DNA of 64,000 bases, from the NCBI RefSeq assembly GCF_900188415.1, contig NZ_FZNV01000001.1:216837-280836 (forward strand), in the 5' to 3' direction. Each line of letters opens with the position of its first letter. Within the stretch, counting starts at the first letter, position 1. Made by a program: the position numbers and the translations under genes. The notes under the pieces were generated by a model, which searched no databases, was not told the origin of the DNA, and worked only from the letters and a program-made list of their open reading frames with translations. This DNA is from Maribacter sedimenticola (GTDB lineage Bacteria; Bacteroidota; Bacteroidia; Flavobacteriales; Flavobacteriaceae). Shown in pieces: positions 1 through 8,831 of this stretch.

Positions 1-40
1 GCTGGAAAAGATTAAGGAACAAATGTTAAATGTATTATAG
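1..40 (+). CDS. C-terminal end of YicC/YloC-like protein (partial)
   Basis: Only the last 12 codons and a TAG stop are present (frame starting at base 2, peptide LEKIKEQMLNVL). This ending resembles the C-terminus of the YicC/YloC endoribonuclease-like family, which is often encoded directly upstream of gmk in bacteria. The stop is immediately followed by the gmk start codon, so the two genes are probably cotranscribed. The identification rests on a very short tail plus gene order. Confidence 0.6.
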   Translation, partial: LEKIKEQMLNVL

Positions 41-616
41 ATGAAAGGGGGAAAATTAATTATTTTTTCTGCACCCTCAGGAAGTGGAAAAACTACCATT
101 GTACGTCACCTATTGGCCCAACCGGAATTGAACTTGGCCTTTTCTGTTTCTGCAACCTCAAGACCTAGAAGAGGAAAGGAAAAGAATAAGGAACATTATT
201 ATTTCATGTCCGTATCCGAGTTCAAGAACCATATAAAAAACGATGATTTTTTAGAGTGGGAAGAAGTATACAGGGATAATTTTTACGGTACACTTAAGAG
301 TGAAGTAGAGCGCCTATGGGCCGAGGGTAAGAACGTTATTTTTGATATTGATGTGGTAGGCGGACTAAGAATCAAGAAAAAATTTCCAGATATTACCTTG
401 GCCGTGTTCGTGAAGCCTCCCAGTGTTGATGAACTTAAGATCAGACTTAAGAAACGAAGTACAGAGAGTGAGGATAAAATTAATATGCGTATTGCAAAAG
501 CATCCGTAGAATTGGCAACTGCTCCACAATTTGATAAGATTATCAAGAATTATGATCTAGATGTTGCCTTAAAAGAGGCCGTTGACCTTGTGGCGGATTT
601 CGTAAGAGAGGATTAA
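41..616 (+). CDS. gmk: Guanylate kinase
   Basis: Cytoplasmic kinase converting GMP plus ATP to GDP plus ADP, an essential step in purine nucleotide metabolism. At 191 residues it is close to the usual length. A P-loop lies at residues 11-19 (APSGSGKTT), and the GMP-binding stretch with SATSRPRRG begins near residue 38. The ATG directly abuts the preceding YicC-like stop, and nadD follows 10 bases downstream, giving a compact yicC-gmk-nadD unit seen in many Bacteroidota. Confidence 0.97.
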   Translation: MKGGKLIIFSAPSGSGKTTIVRHLLAQPELNLAFSVSATSRPRRGKEKNKEHYYFMSVSEFKNHIKNDDFLEWEEVYRDNFYGTLKSEVERLWAEGKNVIFDIDVVGGLRIKKKFPDITLAVFVKPPSVDELKIRLKKRSTESEDKINMRIAKASVELATAPQFDKIIKNYDLDVALKEAVDLVADFVRED

Positions 617-626
617 TATAGTTTCA

Positions 627-1211
627 ATGAAGAATATTGGTTTATACTTTGGAACGTTTAACCCTATACATATAGGTCATTTGGTCATTGCGAACCATAT
701 GGCGGAGTTTTCAGATTTGGATGAGGTTTGGTTCGTGGTAACTCCGCAAAGTCCGTTTAAGACCAAAAAAACACTTTTGGACAACCATCACCGGTATGAA
801 ATGGTTTATGAGGCTACCGTTGATTATCCAAAATTAAGGCCCAGTAAAATTGAGTTTGATTTACCACAACCCAATTATACCGTAAATACACTTGCACATT
901 TAATGGACAAACATCCTGCCCAATACACTTTTTCGTTAATTATGGGTGAGGACAATCTAAAAGGATTTCATAAATGGAAAAATTATGAAACTATTTTGGA
1001 AAACCACGCTATTTATGTTTACCCAAGAGTATCAGAAGGTGTTGTGGAACACCGGTTTAAAACACATGAAAAAATACACAGGGTCAACGCACCAATAATG
1101 GAAATTTCATCGACCTTTATTAGAAAAGCACATAAAAATGGTAAGAATATAAAACCCATGTTACCACCGGAAGTCTGGAAATATATGGATGAAATGAATT
1201 TTTATCGTTAG
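627..1211 (+). CDS. nadD: Nicotinate-nucleotide adenylyltransferase
   Basis: Transfers AMP from ATP to nicotinate mononucleotide, making deamido-NAD in NAD biosynthesis. At 194 residues it has the nucleotidyltransferase signature GTFNPIHIGH at residues 9-18 and the late ISSTFIR motif near residue 160, both diagnostic for NadD. It is the last gene of the plus-strand unit with gmk. Its stop is two bases from the stop of the convergent minus-strand gene, which leaves no room for a separate terminator. Confidence 0.96.
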   Translation: MKNIGLYFGTFNPIHIGHLVIANHMAEFSDLDEVWFVVTPQSPFKTKKTLLDNHHRYEMVYEATVDYPKLRPSKIEFDLPQPNYTVNTLAHLMDKHPAQYTFSLIMGEDNLKGFHKWKNYETILENHAIYVYPRVSEGVVEHRFKTHEKIHRVNAPIMEISSTFIRKAHKNGKNIKPMLPPEVWKYMDEMNFYR

Positions 1212-1213
1212 TT

Positions 1214-1930
1214 CTATTGTGGTATTCGTAACTTATCTGTGGCAAGATAGGTATTGTCCTTATTGTAATACCATGCCCTGGTTTTTGGAAATTTTATATC
1301 ATTCATCGTTAATAAATCGGTCAAAAGAATATATTCCCCATCGTTCTTACTTTCATCATGATAAAATTGATAGATTTCCATGGCATAGGTGTTTGGATCA
1401 AAATAAAAATACCAAGTATCTTGCCCCACTTCCTTTTCATACATGACCTTCAATACTAAGTAATCTTTTCCTTTAAATGTGCGTTTAACCACCTTGGGGT
1501 CAATAAGGGTACCAGGATCTTTTAATTTCATTGGCAGGCCATATAAATACGTATAATAATCCTTCATTAGTTTAGCGCGATCGCAGGTAATTCTTAAACT
1601 ATCCCTAACCTGTTGGGCAATATTGGTTTTGCCATTGTATTTTAAAACGCAATGCTCTTTTTGTAGTTCTGATTCTATGGTGTAATCATCCCTTTTTACG
1701 GTAGATTTAAAATAGGTTGCGGGAAGGTCCAGTTCAATTAGTGTGCTGCGCAAAGTGGCTTTGGGAGATTCCATTTCAATAAGCAACTTGCCTTTAAATG
1801 TGTTCCAATTGTCCTGTGGATCATGAAAGGAAATGGCATTTTCAAGTAATTGTTCTCCTGTTAGTTCTTGGCCCTTAGTGGAAAAAGAAAGGAGTAGTAG
1901 TGTAGCCAAATAAAAATACCTTGTCATCAT
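1214..1930 (-). CDS. Secreted DUF6503-like protein of unknown function
   Basis: 238 residues with an N-terminal signal peptide (hydrophobic core about residues 5-18, cleavage plausible before QELTG). The rest is predicted beta-rich with many Tyr and Trp residues, in the style of periplasmic lipid- or lipoprotein-binding folds (LolA/LolB-like). It resembles proteins annotated as DUF6503 in Flavobacteriia; this is recognition by eye, not a search. It lies downstream of the phosphate transporter on the same strand with a 51-base gap, so cotranscription is possible. No catalytic motif is visible. Confidence 0.6.
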   Translation of the reverse strand: MMTRYFYLATLLLLSFSTKGQELTGEQLLENAISFHDPQDNWNTFKGKLLIEMESPKATLRSTLIELDLPATYFKSTVKRDDYTIESELQKEHCVLKYNGKTNIAQQVRDSLRITCDRAKLMKDYYTYLYGLPMKLKDPGTLIDPKVVKRTFKGKDYLVLKVMYEKEVGQDTWYFYFDPNTYAMEIYQFYHDESKNDGEYILLTDLLTMNDIKFPKTRAWYYNKDNTYLATDKLRIPQ

Positions 1931-1981
1931 ATACTATTTATGAGGACAAGGTACTTATTATTTTAATGTGTTACAGCGGTA

Positions 1982-4282
1982 TTATTTTTTAGGCGATTCT
2001 ATCGTAGCCGGTGCTACGGAGCTATCGTGCTCATTATGATATTGCTGTAGCAAATTCATTACGGATGTCATTAAATCCTTAGTTTCCAATAAGAGTGAAA
2101 AATAAAGGGTGGTGTTCTTTGGACTGGATTCTTCCGTCCTTGTTCTTGCTACTTGTGTCTGTATCTTTTCGGATACCATCTGGAAAAGTTCCTGTTTCTG
2201 ACTTAGTACATTCCCAATTTGTTCAAAGGATTGATTTGAAAAAGCATCTTGTGTCTGATTTAATATTTCCTCCAATTTTAAATCTATTTGCTTTAATTCC
2301 TTGATCTGGTTATACTTTAATTTTTTGTGATTGTTGTTTACATGCTTATGGCTAACTTTTCCAATATATTCAAGAGATTGAGCAATATCTGTTAAATAGC
2401 CCAAAGTATTAATGTAAAAATTACTGGCCCCAACGCTATTTTCATCTAAGTTTTTGATAAAATAGAAAATATGGTCTCTTAGGTCATCAATTTCATTGGA
2501 GAGTTTTTCGCCTTGCTTTTTGTTCTTTTTAAGCAAGTTTACGTCCTGTTTGGCCAAACCATTTATAGTGTTGGTATAAATTTTATTGGTTCTTTTAAGA
2601 ACATTGGAAATGTTCATGGCGCTTTCAAATATTACCCCTTGTATAGAGCTGCTCTCTGCCCTGTTAAGTGAATCTTCCGCTTTTAACTCCTTGGCTTTCT
2701 TGTTATGTGAAATATAATTTCTTGCCAATAATAAAATGGCGGCAAACAATAGTACTGCCAACGCGGCACCCTTTCCAAAACTGATCAAGGTTAATATGAT
2801 TCCAGAGGCTATAAATGCTATAATGGCGGTTCCAAACCATCCACCTATTACATTGAGTACCCCGGCAACCCTGTATACCGCACTTTCAGCACCCCAAGCT
2901 CTATCGGCAAGTGAAGTACCCATTGCAACCATAAAAGTAACGTAGGTTGTAGATAACGGTAATTTGTAAGATGTAGCAATAGAGATTAATATGCCGGCTA
3001 CCATAAGGTTTACGGCAGCACGTACCATATCAAATGCCGGAAGTTCATGGACCTTCTTTTTTGATAGGGCAATTACAGGTTTGTTAAACTGCTTATCTAT
3101 CTTTTCCTGAAGGGAACTTGGAATTGCGTTCGTTAAGACCGTTGATAATGAAATGGCTAAACGTACCAATCCTCTAGACAAGAAATTAGGTTGAAACCTT
3201 TCTTTGGTGTCTTCTTGACTGGAAAGGTCTATGGAAGTCTTGACAACACTTTTGGCTTTACTGGAAAACCACAAGGTAAGGACCATGACCATACCTGCTA
3301 TAAATAACAGTAATGTTGGTGTTGGGACCTTTTTGGCCAAAATCCCCATACTGAATTCCGATGCCTCTACCCCAGAGGCTAACCATGCCTCATAAGATTG
3401 CCAAGCGGCAATTGGAACCCCTATGAAATTGACGAGATCATTACCGGCAAAAGCTAATGCCAAAGCAAAGGTACCAACGCCAATAATCAATTTATAAATA
3501 TTTACATTGGCAAATTTCATTAAGATAAATGAAAACGTAGACCAAACCAAGAAGTTTGCCCCAACCAAAGCAAATAATTGGGTTTCTAAAAACTCTTTAA
3601 TGGTTATACCCCCAATTAGGTCGTAAGATTCGCCGGCAAAAGCCGTTCCGCCAATTCCCTTCATTAATATGAAGTAGGTCATGGACGATAATGCAAAGCC
3701 TCCAAAAAGGGCGCCTACCCATGTAGGTTTTTTTTCAAAATTATAGGACAGGAGCAATCTTGATACCCATTGTACCATTGCACCTATGGTAAAGGCGACA
3801 ACTACAGATAGTAATATGCCAAATATAATTTGAACGGCCTTATCGTTATTGATATAGTTGATTACATCTATAAAACTACCATTGTCCGCACCAATTTTGA
3901 TCAATGACATGGCTACGGCCGCACCCAATAGTTCAAAAACTATGGATACCGTAGTTGAAGTTGGCATGCCCAAGGTATTGAAGAAGTCAAGTAATAGAAT
4001 ATCCGTTATCATCACGGCCATAAAAATGAACATGATCTCATCAAAATAGAATTCACCAGGGTTAAAAATTCCCTTTCTCGCCACTTCCATCATACCACTT
4101 GAAAACAAAGCGCCGGCAGCAATTCCAAAACTGGCGACAATCATTATGGTCTTAAAGGAAATAGCTTTGGAACCAATGGCGGAATTCAAAAAATTTACCG
4201 CATCGTTACTAACACCTACCACAAGATCTGCTATGGCCAGTACGGCAAGTGCAATAAGCATTAAAAAATATATATTATCCAT
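1982..4282 (-). CDS. Inorganic phosphate transporter (Pit family) with C-terminal PhoU-like domain
   Basis: Inner-membrane symporter for phosphate. The N-terminal half starts with a hydrophobic helix and the Pit hallmark GVSNDAVNFLNSAIGS; a second inverted copy of the signature is recognisable in GNDLVNFIGVPIAAWQS. Transmembrane segments continue to about residue 540. The last 200 or so residues are a charged helical region typical of a PhoU/DUF47-like domain, so the protein (about 766 residues) is longer than plain PitA. I chose the ATG at 4282; the frame extends to a TTG at 4300 but family members start with the MDNIYF-like helix. A Pho-box-like repeat lies just upstream (4331-4348), and a phosphate-type porin gene lies 5' on the same strand. 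Confidence 0.93.
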   Translation of the reverse strand: MDNIYFLMLIALAVLAIADLVVGVSNDAVNFLNSAIGSKAISFKTIMIVASFGIAAGALFSSGMMEVARKGIFNPGEFYFDEIMFIFMAVMITDILLLDFFNTLGMPTSTTVSIVFELLGAAVAMSLIKIGADNGSFIDVINYINNDKAVQIIFGILLSVVVAFTIGAMVQWVSRLLLSYNFEKKPTWVGALFGGFALSSMTYFILMKGIGGTAFAGESYDLIGGITIKEFLETQLFALVGANFLVWSTFSFILMKFANVNIYKLIIGVGTFALALAFAGNDLVNFIGVPIAAWQSYEAWLASGVEASEFSMGILAKKVPTPTLLLFIAGMVMVLTLWFSSKAKSVVKTSIDLSSQEDTKERFQPNFLSRGLVRLAISLSTVLTNAIPSSLQEKIDKQFNKPVIALSKKKVHELPAFDMVRAAVNLMVAGILISIATSYKLPLSTTYVTFMVAMGTSLADRAWGAESAVYRVAGVLNVIGGWFGTAIIAFIASGIILTLISFGKGAALAVLLFAAILLLARNYISHNKKAKELKAEDSLNRAESSSIQGVIFESAMNISNVLKRTNKIYTNTINGLAKQDVNLLKKNKKQGEKLSNEIDDLRDHIFYFIKNLDENSVGASNFYINTLGYLTDIAQSLEYIGKVSHKHVNNNHKKLKYNQIKELKQIDLKLEEILNQTQDAFSNQSFEQIGNVLSQKQELFQMVSEKIQTQVARTRTEESSPKNTTLYFSLLLETKDLMTSVMNLLQQYHNEHDSSVAPATIESPKK

Positions 4283-4304
4283 AATTTCGTTCGATATCAA
4301 TTTG

Positions 4305-4348
4305 CAAATATCATTATCGCCAATGGCTGCAATGTTAGGTTAATGTTA
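4305..4348 (-). promoter_or_regulatory. Putative pit promoter with Pho-box-like direct repeat
   Basis: Plus-strand bases 4331-4348 read AATGTTA-GGTT-AATGTTA, two perfect 7-base repeats with an 11-base period, the geometry of PhoB boxes. On the minus strand, a one-mismatch TAnnTTTG box (GATATTTG) lies at 4312-4305, 22 bases before the pit ATG. The same repeat architecture occurs at 6222-6239 and 16711-16728. The factor that binds is not known. Confidence 0.45.
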
Positions 4349-4356
4349 TTATTTTA

Positions 4357-5559
4357 CTAGAAGTGAACTTCTAATTGTAATCTATATGTCAAAATATCCG
4401 TGCTTGCTATTTGTGAAAGATAGCTAAGATCGCTCTGCACTTTAAGTTTATGACCCACAATATACTTTGAAAGTCCTAAAGTATATTGATTTTGAGTATT
4501 TTGACCTGTTATTTCCTGATCTAAACCAATAGTTGTAAAACGGCCAGATACTTCCCAGTTATTTTCAAATAAATAACCTGATTGCAAATTTAGGCCGCTA
4601 CCCACTTCAACTACGGACCCCGTGGCAGAGCCATCAGAATTTTTAGCTATAGGGTCTTTGGCCGTTCTATTGGCATATTCACCCATAAACGAAAAACCAT
4701 TATACTTAAACATGGCATCTATAAAGACGGTATTGATATTGGTCTCAAAAAAACCTACATCATTAAATAGATAGGAGCCTTGGTTACTTCTGGACTTTAC
4801 GGCATTCTGATTACTGTCATAAGTAGCTGCGATCATCAGTTTTGGAGTCTTTTCCCTATTTAGATCACTTCCCTTATAATCCCCTCTTCCTAAAAATTCT
4901 CCAAATGGCAACAATTCTAATCGTGATGTATATTGCAGTCCGCCCAAATTCCCGGTCGTAATATTTCTTCCTTCTCCTTGCGATAGTGCAAAAATCTCCC
5001 GAATCAAAAATTTTTGGCCTATATTGGTTTTATGCCTTAACTGGAAGCCCATATCCCTGTCAATTGTAAACCTTCCGTTCAATAATGAGCGGTCTACTTG
5101 CAATAAATTACCGGAAGAAATTACGCGCTCTATATTACCGGGCAGTTTTGTTTGACCAAACCATAGCACAAAGTTTTCGTAAAAATTCCATTTTACCACC
5201 GCATCAAGAATATAGCGTGGGGCATTACCTGTAAATTGGGAAGCTCCGGAAATATCACGATTGGAAAGTCCTAATTCTATTTTGTATTCCAATTTGGGGG
5301 AATATGCAAAACCATCAAATTTTAACCTGGCCCTTCTTACTAGAAAATTTTGTTCCGGGTCGGTAAGGCCTCCATTCTCAGAGTTCCACGTATTTGTAGC
5401 CAGAATCTGCATACGTGCCTCAACTTTCATTGTCCAGGAACTATCTTTTCCTACCAGGTTGAACAATCCATTACCAAAAGTAGGAGCATTGGATTCCTGG
5501 CCTTTTATTGCACTGAAGTACAGCAAAAAAAGGCTAAACCAAAAAAGGTTATACTTCAT
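4357..5559 (-). CDS. OprO/OprP-type phosphate/anion porin
   Basis: Outer-membrane beta-barrel of 400 residues with a signal peptide (residues 1-20, ending IKGQ). The body alternates strands and turns, with phrases such as RRARLKFDG, YKIELGLSN and a C-terminal LQLEVHF ending in an aromatic residue, all typical of the OprP/OprO porin family. Its position just upstream of a Pit transporter on the same strand fits a role in phosphate entry across the outer membrane, although substrate preference cannot be read from sequence. The gap to pit is 74 bases and contains the repeat at 4331-4348. Confidence 0.85.
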   Translation of the reverse strand: MKYNLFWFSLFLLYFSAIKGQESNAPTFGNGLFNLVGKDSSWTMKVEARMQILATNTWNSENGGLTDPEQNFLVRRARLKFDGFAYSPKLEYKIELGLSNRDISGASQFTGNAPRYILDAVVKWNFYENFVLWFGQTKLPGNIERVISSGNLLQVDRSLLNGRFTIDRDMGFQLRHKTNIGQKFLIREIFALSQGEGRNITTGNLGGLQYTSRLELLPFGEFLGRGDYKGSDLNREKTPKLMIAATYDSNQNAVKSRSNQGSYLFNDVGFFETNINTVFIDAMFKYNGFSFMGEYANRTAKDPIAKNSDGSATGSVVEVGSGLNLQSGYLFENNWEVSGRFTTIGLDQEITGQNTQNQYTLGLSKYIVGHKLKVQSDLSYLSQIASTDILTYRLQLEVHF

Positions 5560-5594
5560 TTACTATTAGTTTTTGTCGACTGCAAATTACCGAA

Positions 5595-5611
5595 ATGAAC
5601 GTTAAGTTCAT
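5595..5611. promoter_or_regulatory. Inverted repeat upstream of porin gene
   Basis: ATGAAC-GTTAA-GTTCAT is a perfect 6-base inverted repeat with a 5-base spacer, 36 bases before the porin start. It could be an operator. It also contains one AACGTTA half-site of the repeat described at 4331-4348. Weak evidence. Confidence 0.3.
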
Positions 5612-5706
5612 ATTTAATTAAAAGTAACCTGTATTTTTATGCTTCTCTTCTGCTATACAATGAATTTTTAACTGAATAACAATCATTGACTTCTTCATAG
5701 GACGCA

Positions 5707-5734
5707 TAAAAAAAGCTACCGGGTAGGTAGCTTT
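5707..5734 (-). terminator. Rho-independent terminator of the 5829-6185 gene
   Basis: Perfect 9-base stem AAAGCTACC/GGTAGCTTT (5712-5720 and 5726-5734) with a 5-base loop. On the minus strand it is followed by a run of seven T. It lies about 95 bases past the stop of the minus-strand gene ending at 5829. Confidence 0.8.
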
Positions 5735-5828
5735 ATGATTTCAAAAAACCAAGTCGACAAAAACTAGTAGTACTAGAAATCATATGTGCGTTATATGCTA
5801 AACAGTAGACGTATCTAATATCAATATA

Positions 5829-6185
5829 TTATCTGGATGAGGTTTTTTGGGCTGATAAATCTGCCATGCTCATTGTTTTGGCCTTTAAACTTGCCTGTAT
5901 ATTCTTGGTTTCACCAGATGCAACGGTTACAGGTAATTCTATTGGTTCATAACCTAAAAATTGAACTAAAAGTTGGTATGAACCGGGTGTAAGGTTATCA
6001 AATTCAAAGTTTCCCCTAAAATTAGTGTGGGTGCTTAAAGATGTATTCTTAATGGTTACCGTAGCCATAAGTAATGGCTCATTGAATAATTCAGCGTCCA
6101 ATATTTGACCCTGAATAGCACTTGTCTCTTGTGCGGACACTAAAGAACCAATTAACATTGCGAATAAAAGAACTAATCTTTTCAT
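5829..6185 (-). CDS. Small secreted carboxypeptidase-regulatory-like (beta-sandwich) protein
   Basis: Begins at the ATG at 6185 (MKRLVLLFAMLIGSLVSAQ, a clean signal peptide); an upstream in-frame TTG would only add eight residues before it. The mature part is a single CarboxypepD_reg-like domain: IQGQILD, the LLMATVTIKNTSLSTHT strand and FDNLTPGSYQLLVQFLGYEP are characteristic. In Bacteroidota this domain usually heads TonB receptors; here it stands alone, about 118 residues, with a short Ser/Lys-rich tail. Its own terminator lies downstream (5707-5734) and a Pho-box-like repeat upstream (6222-6239), so it may belong to a phosphate-responsive set. Function unknown. Confidence 0.8.
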   Translation of the reverse strand: MKRLVLLFAMLIGSLVSAQETSAIQGQILDAELFNEPLLMATVTIKNTSLSTHTNFRGNFEFDNLTPGSYQLLVQFLGYEPIELPVTVASGETKNIQASLKAKTMSMADLSAQKTSSR

Positions 6186-6221
6186 GTATACTTTAAATTT
6201 CTTCTGCAAAGAAATGACTGT

Positions 6222-6239
6222 AAGGTTAAGTTAAGGTTA
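6222..6239. promoter_or_regulatory. Pho-box-like direct repeat
   Basis: AAGGTTA-AGTT-AAGGTTA: two perfect 7-base repeats, period 11. It begins 37 bases upstream of the ATG at 6185. A near-match -7 box on the minus strand (TTTCTTTG, 6214-6207) lies between repeat and start. It matches the framework AAnGTTAnnTTAAnGTTA shared with 4331-4348 and 16711-16728. Confidence 0.45.
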
Positions 6240-6363
6240 GGTCACAATTATGAATATATGTTCTTATGGTTAAGATTTTGGTTCCGGTTTCTATTTTTAA
6301 AGAAGCTTGGTCCATTTATGAAAAAGCAAAAAATGTATCTTGCAGCCTTCAAACAAAAACCAA

Positions 6364-7707
6364 ATGAACTGGGAGCAATTACTTTCATTACGTAGACAGG
6401 GAGATAACAATAAACGCTTGCGCAATGAGCAGGATGAGACCCGTTTGGGTTTTGACGTGGATTATGACAGGATAATATTTTCTTCGGCTTTTAGAAGTTT
6501 ACAGGATAAAACACAAGTAATACCATTGTCCAAAACAGATTTTGTGCACACAAGACTTACCCATAGCCTGGAGGTCTCTGTAGTTGGTCGTAGTCTAGGA
6601 AGGCTTGCAGGGAAGAAGATAATAGAGAAACATCCTTATTTACAGGAAGTACACGGATATAAGTTCAATGATATAGGCGCCATTGTTGCAGCTGCGGCCC
6701 TGGCACACGATATTGGAAATCCTCCTTTTGGCCATAGTGGGGAAAAAGCAATCGGTGAATATTTTAAAACAGGTAATGGTGTTCGGTTTAAACAACAGTT
6801 ATCTGACGTGGAATATCAAGATATTATTGATTTTGAAGGAAATGCGAACGGATTTAGATTGTTGACCCAAAATAGGGCAGGTGTTACCGGTGGATTACGT
6901 CTTAGTAACGCTACTCTTGGGGCGTTTATGAAATATCCAAAGGAATCCCTTCCCAAAAAACCTTCCGATCATATATGCGATAAAAAGTTTGGATTTTTTC
7001 AAAGTGAAAAACTCATTTTTAAAGATGTTGCGGAAGACCTTGGATTACCATTTAGGGGTTCTACTGATACCATATCCTATGGTAGGCATCCATTGACATT
7101 CTTGGTAGAAGCGGCAGATGATATCTGTTATACCATAATTGATTTTGAAGATGGTATAAACCTTGGACTTATCTCAGAAGATTATGCACTTGAATATTTA
7201 ATAAAACTTGTTAAGGATACCATTAATACCAAAAAATACAATTCTTTGGAATTTATGGAAGATAGGTTAAGCTATTTGCGTGCATTGGCCATTAATACCT
7301 TGATCCAAGATGCGGTTGCTATTTTTATAGCGAACGAAGACAGTATTCTAAATGGTACTTTTGACTGTTCGTTGATGGATAAAAGTAAGTATAAGGCCCA
7401 AATTGAAGATATCATCAATTTAAGCATACAGAATATTTACCAAGCTCAAGAAGTGGTAGAAAAGGAAATTGCGGGGTATACCATTATATCTGATATTCTT
7501 GATGTTTATATTGCCGCGTTAATCGGTAAAAAAGAACGGAACGTGTCTAATTACCATAAATTAATTTTACGGACCTTACCTGGACCATATAGGCAAACTG
7601 AGGGCTCTATCTATGAAATTTTATTGAACACCTGTAGTTATGTGGCAAGTCTTTCCGATAGTGCTGCCGTACATATTCATACCAAGATCAAAGGAAAGCA
7701 GCTTTAA
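6364..7707 (+). CDS. dgt: dGTP triphosphohydrolase (dGTPase)
   Basis: HD-domain hydrolase converting dGTP to deoxyguanosine and triphosphate, affecting dNTP pools. About 447 residues from the ATG at 6364 (MNWEQLLSLRRQG), preferred over the TTG at 6340. Visible motifs: RNEQDETR, the first metal-ligand His in TRLTHSLEV, then AHDIGNPPFGHSGE with the HD pair near residue 113, and the late SYGRHPLTFLVEAADDICY. The stop overlaps the stop of the convergent DUF3078 gene through a shared TTAA (7704-7707). Confidence 0.93.
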   Translation: MNWEQLLSLRRQGDNNKRLRNEQDETRLGFDVDYDRIIFSSAFRSLQDKTQVIPLSKTDFVHTRLTHSLEVSVVGRSLGRLAGKKIIEKHPYLQEVHGYKFNDIGAIVAAAALAHDIGNPPFGHSGEKAIGEYFKTGNGVRFKQQLSDVEYQDIIDFEGNANGFRLLTQNRAGVTGGLRLSNATLGAFMKYPKESLPKKPSDHICDKKFGFFQSEKLIFKDVAEDLGLPFRGSTDTISYGRHPLTFLVEAADDICYTIIDFEDGINLGLISEDYALEYLIKLVKDTINTKKYNSLEFMEDRLSYLRALAINTLIQDAVAIFIANEDSILNGTFDCSLMDKSKYKAQIEDIINLSIQNIYQAQEVVEKEIAGYTIISDILDVYIAALIGKKERNVSNYHKLILRTLPGPYRQTEGSIYEILLNTCSYVASLSDSAAVHIHTKIKGKQL

Positions 7708-8831
7708 AAGCCATAAAGTATACCTACGCCCAATACTTGTTTAAACTGTATTTTAGGAGTGCCGGGGTCTACAATTGTGCCATTGTCGTTTTTTACCACA
7801 TCAAATAGAATATCGTCATCATAGATTAATTGGGTGCCCAGACTTGTGCTTATATATTTGTTGACCTTCATATGTAGGTTTAGCTCCCAATCTACGTCAA
7901 TGTTACCAAAGCTTTTGATGTAGTCCGTATACAGGTTTATCCTACTTTTTAATTCAATGTTATCTGCTAGGGTATAATTGAAATTGTTGGTTATAAGTAT
8001 ACCAATTTCCAGCAAATGGTTCTCACCTGGAGTTATTACGTTACCATCTGCGTCTAAAACGGCTTCCTGTACACCAAACGACCCATTGTCCGCCAAATCC
8101 TGGTCTAAAACAAAAGTAGATTTTTGGGTTAGGGGAGATAGATAAAGATTAAACTTTTCGTCTTTTGTTATAAAAGAGGTACCCGCCCCAAACAGTAGAT
8201 AACCTGGTGCCATAAACCTTGAAATTGGGGTATCCCTATCGGGATATTTATAACCGTTGGAAAACTGGGTATTAAAATTGAGCTGTACCGAGTAAAACCA
8301 TCTACTAGTATTATCCTTCTTAAAGCCTAAATTGGAACTTAACCGTATTACATCCTCGGTCTTTCTTAGTTTACGTCCTTCTTGTGCATTTAATCCATAG
8401 CGAAGCTCTAGGTTGTTTTCCCACTGAAAATTATTGAATTTGTACTTTCTTGCAAATTTTAAGAACCCTAATCCACTTACGGCATTATCTCCACCAGCGT
8501 TCCAATTGACAAAAGCAACCTCACTTATATTAATACCAAAACTATTTTCGGTTTCCCAGAAAGAGGGTACCCTAAATCGTTGAAAGCCTTTTTGTAAGGT
8601 CTTGGTTTTCTTAAAATCTATGTTTGGTATTTGCAGGTTAACGTCCTTCTTGGGTGAATAGATCTTATCCAATGTCCGGCGTATGACAATTGTATCTACC
8701 GCCGTACTATCTAAATATACACTATCTACAATAATTGGTGCCGGTATGGTATCCTGGGCCTGGGTTGCCAATGCAACCAAAAAAAACAACGGGAATAAAT
8801 TTTGAAGAAATCTTGAAATTATTCTTTTCAT
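7704..8831 (-). CDS. DUF3078 outer-membrane-like protein
   Basis: 375 residues with a signal peptide (FPLFFLVALATQAQ). A Pro/Val/Asp/Thr-rich linker runs to about residue 75, followed by FWETENSFGINISEVAFVNWNAGGDNAVSGLG, a phrase typical of DUF3078. The rest consists of alternating beta strands ending in ILYGF, as expected of an outer-membrane barrel. The start ATG overlaps the end of dxs by four bases, so it is translated from the dxs message. Function unknown in the family. Confidence 0.85.
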   Translation of the reverse strand: MKRIISRFLQNLFPLFFLVALATQAQDTIPAPIIVDSVYLDSTAVDTIVIRRTLDKIYSPKKDVNLQIPNIDFKKTKTLQKGFQRFRVPSFWETENSFGINISEVAFVNWNAGGDNAVSGLGFLKFARKYKFNNFQWENNLELRYGLNAQEGRKLRKTEDVIRLSSNLGFKKDNTSRWFYSVQLNFNTQFSNGYKYPDRDTPISRFMAPGYLLFGAGTSFITKDEKFNLYLSPLTQKSTFVLDQDLADNGSFGVQEAVLDADGNVITPGENHLLEIGILITNNFNYTLADNIELKSRINLYTDYIKSFGNIDVDWELNLHMKVNKYISTSLGTQLIYDDDILFDVVKNDNGTIVDPGTPKIQFKQVLGVGILYGF